A DNA stretch of 64,000 nt from Acidobacteriaceae bacterium (GTDB lineage: Bacteria > Acidobacteriota > Terriglobia > Bryobacterales > Bryobacteraceae), in the NCBI GenBank assembly GCA_019233755.1, contig JAFAMD010000011.1:62001-126000 (forward strand). The letters are read 5' to 3'. How positions within the stretch are numbered: position 1 is the first letter of the stretch; the number at the start of each line of letters is the position of its first letter. This document shows, in pieces, positions 58,032-64,000 of the stretch. The notes under the pieces were generated by a model. The model did no database searches and was not told the origin of the DNA. It worked only from the letters and a program-made list of their open reading frames with translations. A program made the position numbers and the translations under genes.

Positions 58032-58232
58032 TGCCGGAACGACGGGTAAGGCTCGGATCTTTAATGGATGTCTGAAGTCCCGGACAGTTCTCAACTTTTT
58101 TGAGATACGATCTTGACGAATAAGCGCCCTCGGGCCTGGACGAAGGTGGCGTTCTCGGGCTTCCCTAAAAAGAAGCAGCGAAACCCGGGGCAGGGAAGAA
58201 CGTCTGTCGAAGCATGCGGGAGGCCGCGCGGG

Positions 58233-59039
58233 GTGTTGACGCACCAAAGCCAGGAGCTTAGCGAACCCAAGCTGAACGGGAACATCGTCATCGGCGAACT
58301 TATTCGCAACATGGAGCTGGGGCGCTTTGAAATGGCCTACAGCGTCTTGCTGCCCTGTGTGTTCACCGTCTATCTGAATCCTCAGGATCACGCCACCCTG
58401 AGCGGCGTTTTCCCCCACGTGATCGAGGACGCAAGGCGCGCGTTGCGTGCTCGCGTGGCGGAACTTAACGCCATACCTCCGCGTTTGTCTTTGCGAAAGC
58501 GGAGAACTCTGAAGGAGTATAAAATCGCTTGCCGCGACTGGTTCATCGAATTTCTCCCTGACCCGGAGGTTCCATCAGGCGATGTCGAAATTCACTCCGA
58601 GCTGAATGAAACTGTGCAGCCGGGTTTCCGCGGCATGAAGACCACCCTCATGGATCGCGAGCCCACAGCCGGCCGGCAGACGTCCACCAAAGTAGCGGAA
58701 TCTCGCCTGGTCTCTGACTCTATCTATGCGGAGATCGCCTATGAGGACGACTCCGGCGTTCAGGTCTACCTGGTGGCGCAGAACCGGGTGCGCGTTGGCC
58801 GCGGCGGCGAACAACAGCCCATGGACCTGGCTTTGTACGCCTCCGATGAGGTCTCGCGCGAGCATCTCACCATCCGCCGCGACCCGGCGACCGGGCTTTT
58901 CTTCATCGTTGACTCCAGTACAAACGGAACCTGGGTAAATGGAAAACGTCTCCGTAAAGGAGCGGAAGAACTGCTTCCGAAACGCGCTCAAATTGGAGTC
59001 GGCGGGGTCCTCACCATGAGCTTTGAGGCGCGCGAATGA
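58233..59039 (+). CDS. FHA-domain protein, FhaA-like
   Basis: This 268-residue cytoplasmic protein has two parts. The N-terminal region (about 10-125: GELIRNMELGRFEMAYSVLL, CVFTVYLNPQDHATLSGVF) resembles the DUF3662-type head of mycobacterial FhaA. The C-terminal FHA domain (about 170-265) has the phospho-Thr-binding residues in RVGRGG, SREHLTI and DSSTNGTWVNGKRL. It should read Thr phosphorylation by the kinase encoded downstream. The start is set at GTG 58233 because GGGAGG lies 9 bases before it; an upstream TTG at 58113 would add about 40 basic residues. The TGA overlaps the microprotein start (ATGA). Confidence 0.88.
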   Translation: MLTHQSQELSEPKLNGNIVIGELIRNMELGRFEMAYSVLLPCVFTVYLNPQDHATLSGVFPHVIEDARRALRARVAELNAIPPRLSLRKRRTLKEYKIACRDWFIEFLPDPEVPSGDVEIHSELNETVQPGFRGMKTTLMDREPTAGRQTSTKVAESRLVSDSIYAEIAYEDDSGVQVYLVAQNRVRVGRGGEQQPMDLALYASDEVSREHLTIRRDPATGLFFIVDSSTNGTWVNGKRLRKGAEELLPKRAQIGVGGVLTMSFEARE

Positions 59040-59137
59040 CATTTCTATACTTCGCGCACATCCCATTCGTGCTGCTCTTTCTCGTGTTTACTATCGGCTT
59101 GGTGTTTTTCAGTTGGCGCGCAGGGAGAAGACCATGA
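59036..59137 (+). CDS. 33-residue single-helix membrane microprotein
   Basis: This small gene overlaps both neighbours by four bases: its ATG is within the ATGA that ends the FHA gene, and its TGA is within the ATGA that begins the PP2C gene. It encodes 33 residues: a short polar start (MTFLYFAHIP), one hydrophobic helix (FVLLFLVFTIGLVFFSW) and a basic end (RAGRRP), as expected for an N-out/C-in membrane peptide. A GAGG lies 7 bases before the ATG. The double ATGA arrangement strongly suggests it is translated. In mycobacteria the same position (between fhaA and pstP) holds fhaB, whose N-terminus is also a membrane helix. The equivalence is speculative. Confidence 0.75.
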   Translation: MTFLYFAHIPFVLLFLVFTIGLVFFSWRAGRRP

Positions 59138-60744
59138 AGGCCCTTGCCGCCTGGCGGGCTGCTTCCGCCTCCGACACCGGATTGCAGCGGACCGAGAACG
59201 AAGACCGCGTCTTCGTGGATGAAGAACTGGGCATTTTCCTGGTCGTCGATGGCTTGGGCGGCCATGCAGCCGGTGAGCATGCCGCCGGCATTGCGGTGCG
59301 CGAAATCGCTACACATCTCCGTACCTGTGAACGAAACGACATTGAAACGGAAGTACGCACGGCGATCACGGCCGCCAACAACCGAATCTATGAAGCGGCG
59401 CAAAGCAATGCAGCATGGCAGGGAATGGCATGCGTGCTCACGCTCGCTATGATTCATGACGACTATGTCACGGTCGGCCATGTGGGTGATTCGCGGTTGT
59501 ACGTCTTTCGGAACGGCCGCTTGCGCAAGCTCACAGCCGATCACTCCCCGGTCGGAGAACAGGAGGACCATGGAGAACTCACGGAGCGCGATGCGATGCG
59601 CCACCCGCGCCGTAACGAGGTCTTTCGGGACGTCGGATCGGCGCCGCGTGAGTCGAACGACGAACATTTTATTGACACGCAGAAGTTCGCCCTTCCCGCC
59701 GACGGCGCGCTGCTCTTGTGCAGCGACGGCCTTAGCGATGTGCTCACGTCAGCGCAGATAGCCGGCATCCTCGACCATTTCGAAGGCGACCCCCAACGCA
59801 CCACCCAGGAGCTTGTCGAAGCGGCAAACCTTGCTGGCGGCATCGACAACGTCAGTGTGATTCTGATTGCCGGTTCCGACTTCGTGGGAAGCGGCGCGAG
59901 CGCGCTTGCCACCGGACGTGCCCGTCACGCCATTACGCGCGAGCGCGCCGGCGCATGGTCATGGCCCGACTGGTTAAAGAGCGCTGCGCTGCTGCTGGCC
60001 GGTGTGGTGCTCGGCGCGTCGGCATTCCTGCTGGCTGAGTGGTGGGTGCAGTCGCGATCCGTCCCGCCCATGGCAGTGACGGCCGCGCAACATTCGCCGG
60101 AACACATTGCCGTGAATGGGGCAGACTCGCTCGGCATCATCAAAGCGCTTTCTGCCGCCGGACCTGGTGATACGATTGACGTTCCCAAAGGCCAGTATCT
60201 CGGTCCGCTGAACTTGAAAGAACACGTCAATATTGAGGCGGAAGAGCCGGGTCAGGCGGTGGTTCAAAGCGATCCGAAATCGGCTGCCTACCCGGGCATC
60301 GCCATCGCTGCGAACGGTATTCGCGACGCGCGTGTACGCGGACTCGCCATCAGCGGAGACGAGGCTCATCCGCTGCGCGTCGGCATGCTGATCGAGAACT
60401 CTTCCATAGAAGCGGATGAGATCGACATCTCAGGCGCTATCGAAGCCGGAGTCCTGATTGATGGCGCCTCCAGCCCGTTGCTGCTGGCTAACGTGATTCA
60501 TGGAAACCTGGGGCCGGCCGTGGTGATTCGCGGCCAGAGCAGGCCGCGTCTCAGCGGCAACACAATTACGGCAAATTCGCTCTCCCCGGAGTCCGGGCGC
60601 TCGGGCATAGAAATCAGCGGGGATGCCCAGCCGGTCCTCGCGAACAACGTCGTGTCGCAGAACGGCTCAGATCTCAAGGATGCGCATGGGCCGAAACCGA
60701 AGACGAAAGGGAAGCCGGGCGATCTGGCCGCGCCGCGGCAGTAG
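59134..60744 (+). CDS. PP2C-type Ser/Thr phosphatase with membrane helix and extracytoplasmic beta-helix
   Basis: This 536-residue protein begins with a complete PP2C domain (about 1-250). Metal/catalytic motifs are RTENEDRVFVDEE, VVDGLGGHAAGEHAAGIAV, GHVGDSRLYVFR, LLCSDGLSDVL and GGIDNVSVILI. A linker is followed by a transmembrane helix (about 283-305, LLLAGVVLGASAFLLAEWW). An outside domain (about 320-510) shows right-handed beta-helix repeats (VRGLAISGDE, IDGASSPLLLANVIHG, VVIRGQSRPRLSGNTITAN, EISGDAQPVLANNVVSQ). The C-terminus is basic. It would reverse the phosphorylation by the kinase encoded 28 bases downstream, in the manner of PstP, with a sensor outside the cell. The beta-helix is an uncommon addition for this enzyme class. 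Confidence 0.9.
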   Translation: MKALAAWRAASASDTGLQRTENEDRVFVDEELGIFLVVDGLGGHAAGEHAAGIAVREIATHLRTCERNDIETEVRTAITAANNRIYEAAQSNAAWQGMACVLTLAMIHDDYVTVGHVGDSRLYVFRNGRLRKLTADHSPVGEQEDHGELTERDAMRHPRRNEVFRDVGSAPRESNDEHFIDTQKFALPADGALLLCSDGLSDVLTSAQIAGILDHFEGDPQRTTQELVEAANLAGGIDNVSVILIAGSDFVGSGASALATGRARHAITRERAGAWSWPDWLKSAALLLAGVVLGASAFLLAEWWVQSRSVPPMAVTAAQHSPEHIAVNGADSLGIIKALSAAGPGDTIDVPKGQYLGPLNLKEHVNIEAEEPGQAVVQSDPKSAAYPGIAIAANGIRDARVRGLAISGDEAHPLRVGMLIENSSIEADEIDISGAIEAGVLIDGASSPLLLANVIHGNLGPAVVIRGQSRPRLSGNTITANSLSPESGRSGIEISGDAQPVLANNVVSQNGSDLKDAHGPKPKTKGKPGDLAAPRQ

Positions 60745-60772
60745 CGTGATGCTCTAAGGAAACCACGGCGCT

Positions 60773-62665
60773 ATGGTACAGGCGGAAAAATTCGGCAGGT
60801 ACGAGATCCTCCGCAAGCTCAGCCGAAGCATGACCGACGTCTATCTGGCGCGCGACAGCGTGCTGGATCGGCCGGTGGTGTTAAAGATCATAGAGCGTTC
60901 TGGGGACGACTTCACCAAGCTCGCCATAGAAGCCGAATCGCGCGGAGCACTCATCCAGAAGCAGTTGCGTTTTCTCGACCCGCGGATTCTCGAAGTGTAC
61001 GAATTCGGCGAGCTGAACGGCTGCTTCTTCGTTGCATTGGAGTACTTCGAAGGAAGAACGCTTGCCGAAATCCTGCGCGAGGAGCGAACGCTCGAGCCCA
61101 AGCGCGCTGCTTTGTATGCCGCCGAAATCTGCGATCAGCTCAAAACGCTGCATTCGTTCCTTTCTGAAATAGACGGCCGAAGGACGGCTGTCGTGCACGG
61201 TGACGTAAAGCCTTCGAATGTTCAGGTGGGCGCCAGCGGCGAGCTCCGCCTGCTCGATTTCGGCATAGCCAAGGTCATTACCGCTACCCACAACCTCACG
61301 CGCCACAATCTGGGGAGCCCGAGTTACTGCTCGCCGGAGCGCTTGCGCCGTGCTCAGGTGGATCAGCATGCGGACCTCTGGGCGGTTGGCATAAGCCTCT
61401 ATGAAATGCTTTCGGGTGCGCCGCCCTATCAGGCGCAGGATACGCGGAAGCTCGAAAACTTAATCCAGTCTGCGCGGCCGCCGCGTGCTTTGCCCGATCA
61501 CTGCCCCGACGCGCTGAAGGCCATTGTAGGGAAAGCTCTTGCGCCCGATCTGCGCCGCCGCTACAGTTCAGCAGAAACCTTTGAGAGCGATCTTCGCGCG
61601 TTCGTTCAGGATCGGCCTACCATTGCCGCCCGCGAACAGGCAGTCTCCTGGCTGTCGAACGAGACGGTTGAACGGCCGCGTACGGAAGCGGTCGGAAACG
61701 CTGTAGGCGTTCAGCCGCGCCGGAAGGCGGCATTTCGCCTGAAGCTGTCACCCGAGTGGAGCACGCTTACCGTTGCTCTGCTCGCCGGCATCCTGGCGGG
61801 CCTCGTGCTGTTCATTCCGGTGGGTTATTACTATCACGCGCGGTCAGAAACGCGGCCGCTTCGCGTGTCGAAAGACTATGCCCATGAAGACCTCGGCGTG
61901 CTCACCGCGGATTGGGATCGCTACACCCGGCTTCGAAAAACCAACGCCTTCGCGAACCGTCTCTGGCCAAGTCTCTCCATCGATAGCCACATGCGGGCCA
62001 ATTTGATCGCTGCCGGTGACAACATACTCGATACCTTCCGCGGTAGTTCGGATGCCAACCTCAGCGATTTTGACTGGGCGAAAGCGAGCCTCTGTTTCCG
62101 GCATGCGCTCGACATCGGGCCGTCCGATGCCAGATTGAAAGGCAAGCTCGCCATCTGCGAGGGCTACAAGAACCTCTCCCAATACCCCAAGGCGCCAAAG
62201 GCGCTGTTGAGTATCGACAGCTTCCGGCAGGCCGAGTCGTATCTCCCGCGTTCAGCCGATCCGCACTTGGGGCTGGCCCGCGTCTACGTGTATTCGCTGA
62301 AAAATATCGGCGAGGCCATGGGCGAATTCCACGAGGCCGAGCGCCTGGGCTACCAGCTTGGTCCTCGCGAAGCCGAGGAAGAGGCCGATGGCTTTCTCTA
62401 CCGCGCGCAGTGGGAGCTCGCGCGTGCCAAGCGCAGCGTCGCGAACAAGGCTCAGGAGACAAAGTGGCTCCAGCTCGCACGGGCCGATACCGGCAGGGCC
62501 CGCTCCCTGTATGAGCCGATCGCCGGATTTTCAAACGTCAGCACAAGCCTTGAGCGTGTCTATCAGGACGAAACTGAACAAGCCAGTTTGGAGACCGCGT
62601 CCCTCGAAACATCTCCTCCGAAGCAGCGATACGCCAAGCGTGCGGCACAACGGAAATGGCAGTAA
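60773..62665 (+). CDS. Transmembrane Ser/Thr protein kinase with helical-repeat ectodomain
   Basis: This 630-residue PknB-like kinase has K38 in VVLKIIE, catalytic H142-G-D144-V-K-P-S-N149, D162-F-G and activation-segment GSPSYCSPERL. The glycine-rich loop is degraded: the usual GxGxxG is SRSMTD (17-22). The kinase domain ends near 285. A membrane helix (about 328-350, TLTVALLAGILAGLVLFI) is followed by an outside domain with helical repeats resembling TPR (DFDWAKASLCFRHALDIGPS and EAMGEFHEAERLGYQLGP). It likely phosphorylates the FHA protein, itself and cell-wall enzymes. It overlaps the FtsW-like gene by 10 bases. Confidence 0.9.
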   Translation: MVQAEKFGRYEILRKLSRSMTDVYLARDSVLDRPVVLKIIERSGDDFTKLAIEAESRGALIQKQLRFLDPRILEVYEFGELNGCFFVALEYFEGRTLAEILREERTLEPKRAALYAAEICDQLKTLHSFLSEIDGRRTAVVHGDVKPSNVQVGASGELRLLDFGIAKVITATHNLTRHNLGSPSYCSPERLRRAQVDQHADLWAVGISLYEMLSGAPPYQAQDTRKLENLIQSARPPRALPDHCPDALKAIVGKALAPDLRRRYSSAETFESDLRAFVQDRPTIAAREQAVSWLSNETVERPRTEAVGNAVGVQPRRKAAFRLKLSPEWSTLTVALLAGILAGLVLFIPVGYYYHARSETRPLRVSKDYAHEDLGVLTADWDRYTRLRKTNAFANRLWPSLSIDSHMRANLIAAGDNILDTFRGSSDANLSDFDWAKASLCFRHALDIGPSDARLKGKLAICEGYKNLSQYPKAPKALLSIDSFRQAESYLPRSADPHLGLARVYVYSLKNIGEAMGEFHEAERLGYQLGPREAEEEADGFLYRAQWELARAKRSVANKAQETKWLQLARADTGRARSLYEPIAGFSNVSTSLERVYQDETEQASLETASLETSPPKQRYAKRAAQRKWQ

Positions 62666-64000
62666 CCAGGAGTTGGGCAACCAGCGTCGAGCTTAAGCTC
62701 GCACGCGCCGCGGAATTCAAACCGCGCGAGCGAAGGCAGGAGTTCTGGTGCTTGTTGGGCGCCTCTCTTGTTGTTTCCTGCGGTCTGCTTCTCGTCTTTC
62801 TCGCGAAAACGCAGGATTTCCCGGAGACGCAAGCCCGGCTTGCCTCCGGGGAACTGTTGAATGTCAATGCGGTCAGCGCACCGCAGCAACTCGCTCCTGC
62901 GTTGGAGGTGTTTAGTGATCCTGCGCAGCGTGACTCCGTTGCGCAACGTCTCTTTGACTTCATGGAGCGCCACCGGCCCCTGCCGAATGTAGGAGCTCTT
63001 GCCCGGCTGCGCGCTCCGCGAACCGAAACCGCAGAAGCTTCCAGGAACCGCACCGCAACAACAGTTCTCATTCCTCTCGCGAAGCTCAAGCCGTTACTCA
63101 TCGTAAGAAGCCCTGCCGAGTTCCTGCACACGTTCGCCGTTTGGGCGCTGCTGTACATCGCCGGGTTCTGGGTGGTACATCTGGCCTGGCGCCTGCGGAA
63201 ATTTCGCGGCGATCCCGTCATCCTGCCCGCCCTGCATCTTCTCACCGGCATCGGGCTGATATTGATGGTCAGTCTTCGCGATCCGCTGCGCGATACTCTC
63301 GAGTTCAAGAAATTCGCCTGGGGTGTGCTTACCGGCTGCGCGGTTTTACTGCTCCCGTTGTTCAGGGGCTTCCAGTACAGAACCTTCTCACGCTGGACTT
63401 ACACTCCTCTTCTGATCGCACTTGCACTATTCTTCGCGCTGCTCTATCTCGGATCAGGTCCCACCGGCAGCGATGCGAAAGTAAACCTCGGCCCATTTCA
63501 ACCGGTCGAAGTGATCAAGGTGCTGCTGGTGCTGTTTTTGGCGGGTTACTTCACCACTAACTGGGAGCGTCTGCGCGACCTCCAGCAAAAGAAGCTCGTG
63601 CCTCCGCCGCTTCGCTGGTTGAGACTGCCGCGCTTGAATCAGGTTCTTCCGGTCGTGTGCGGCGTGTCTTGCGCTCTGGTTCTCTTCTTCGTCCTGAAAG
63701 ACATGGGCCCGGCGCTGGTGACCGGCATGCTGTTTCTCGCGATGTATGCGGTGGCCCGCCGGCGTGCCGGGCTGGCGCTGCTCGGCGTTGCCGTTCTGGT
63801 TACTGGCGTTGCGGTCGGCTATCACTTAGGCGTCCCGCATACGGTCGTAGATCGCGTTTCCATGTGGCTTTCGCCTTGGAATAACGACGTCCGCGGCGGC
63901 GACCAGCTCGCTCACTCTCTTTGGGCCTTCGCCACCGGCGGCCCGTGGGGCTCCGGTCCGGGTTGGGGCGACCCCGGCTTGATTCCGGCAGGCCATACCG
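62656..64000 (+). CDS. FtsW/RodA/SpoVE-family protein (3' end outside window)
   Basis: The ATG at 62656 lies inside the end of the kinase gene and the frame runs to the window end, giving 448 visible codons. The protein is a shape/division/elongation (SEDS) glycosyltransferase that polymerises lipid II. Recognisable parts are GSGPTGSDAKVNLGPFQP, VIKVLLVLFLAGYF, LVLFFVLKDMGPALVTGMLF and the terminal GGDQLAHSLWAFATGG. Unusually, a first helix (about 32-53) is followed by a roughly 100-residue soluble loop (about 54-150) before the SEDS core. It closes the phospho-signalling operon, so it is a likely kinase target. Confidence 0.88.
   Translation, partial: MAVTRSWATSVELKLARAAEFKPRERRQEFWCLLGASLVVSCGLLLVFLAKTQDFPETQARLASGELLNVNAVSAPQQLAPALEVFSDPAQRDSVAQRLFDFMERHRPLPNVGALARLRAPRTETAEASRNRTATTVLIPLAKLKPLLIVRSPAEFLHTFAVWALLYIAGFWVVHLAWRLRKFRGDPVILPALHLLTGIGLILMVSLRDPLRDTLEFKKFAWGVLTGCAVLLLPLFRGFQYRTFSRWTYTPLLIALALFFALLYLGSGPTGSDAKVNLGPFQPVEVIKVLLVLFLAGYFTTNWERLRDLQQKKLVPPPLRWLRLPRLNQVLPVVCGVSCALVLFFVLKDMGPALVTGMLFLAMYAVARRRAGLALLGVAVLVTGVAVGYHLGVPHTVVDRVSMWLSPWNNDVRGGDQLAHSLWAFATGGPWGSGPGWGDPGLIPAGHT

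Larger units (their letters stand above)
57844..58232. other. Divergent intergenic region before the FHA-kinase operon
   Basis: This 389-bp region separates the small minus-strand gene from the plus-strand FHA operon. It holds an inverted repeat (57881-57907) and a near-perfect palindrome (58012-58031). The frame of the FHA gene is open upstream to a TTG at 58113, but that extension is low-complexity and basic and is probably non-coding. Promoters for both directions should lie here; I could not place them firmly. No tRNA or other RNA was recognised. Confidence 0.5.

Noticed and set aside
57900..58112. Possible tRNA or small RNA in the divergent gap
   Set aside because: No cloverleaf, no T-loop consensus and no terminator-linked stem; only two isolated palindromes were found.
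58113..58232. N-terminal extension of the FHA protein from TTG 58113
   Set aside because: Basic low-complexity residues with no family match, while GTG 58233 has a strong GGGAGG site at good spacing.
60773..61630. Classification of the kinase as an inactive pseudokinase
   Set aside because: Glycine loop is degraded, but catalytic Lys38, Asp144, Asn149 and DFG are all present, so activity cannot be excluded.

Overview
The window looks like a piece of an Acidobacteriota chromosome, most probably from the Bryobacterales/Solibacter side of the phylum. This is an inference from gene content, not from a database search. The supporting features are high-GC coding sequence, a large TonB-dependent receptor with an N-terminal carboxypeptidase-regulatory domain, many secreted enzymes with twin-arginine-like signals (sugar-phosphate-isomerase-like, enolase-superfamily, DUF362), DUF1080 and DUF5666 proteins, and a combined bc/caa3-type respiratory operon. 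I found no tRNA, rRNA, CRISPR array, insertion sequence or phage gene.

Layout. (1) 1-8344, plus strand: a respiratory operon with oxidase subunits I and III, a subunit-IV-like fusion, a diheme cytochrome c lipoprotein, a Rieske protein, a b6-type cytochrome b with a fused C-terminal c-heme domain, a CtaG assembly protein fused to a polyferredoxin, and a YtkA-like protein. Most junctions overlap or are only a few bases apart. (2) 8289-16325, minus strand: recO-glyQ-glyS-ppdK, a terminator, then a CrtI-like FAD oxidoreductase. (3) 16398-31137: mixed housekeeping genes, including elongation factor P with an unusual tip residue, ligA, a diacylglycerol-kinase-like gene, a LytS/LytTR two-component pair and a histone-deacetylase-like hydrolase. 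(4) 31174-40296: short convergent and divergent pairs, including a second CrtI-like oxidoreductase, a VKOR-like protein, a membrane-anchored MutS-like ATPase, a DUF763 protein, a GT-C-type membrane protein, a Mut7-C/DUF3565 pair, and an isomerase-like gene broken by one in-frame amber codon. (5) 40379-46810, plus strand: ada, then an apparent sugar-acid/sugar cluster (enolase superfamily, DUF362, ROK kinase, MFS sugar porter, ICMT-like). (6) 46782-53970, minus strand: an APC permease, a DUF1080 protein, an inverted heptad repeat array, the TonB receptor, a DUF5666 protein and a DksA-type zinc-finger protein. (7) 54605-57843, minus strand: a molybdopterin oxidoreductase, a PhzF protein and a small conserved-looking protein.

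The last region, 58233-64000 on the plus strand, is the most interesting. It is a compact operon: an FhaA-like FHA protein, a 33-residue single-helix microprotein that overlaps both neighbours by ATGA, a PP2C phosphatase with a transmembrane helix and an extracytoplasmic beta-helix, a Ser/Thr kinase with a degraded glycine loop and an extracytoplasmic helical-repeat domain, and an FtsW/RodA-family polymerase cut by the window end. The order resembles the actinobacterial fhaA-fhaB-pstP-rodA-pbpA-pknA-pknB locus and suggests phosphorylation control of cell-wall synthesis.

Start codons were chosen by family alignment from memory, ribosome-binding sites and overlaps. Several N-termini remain uncertain and are marked. 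No computation was run beyond reading the sequence and hand counting.
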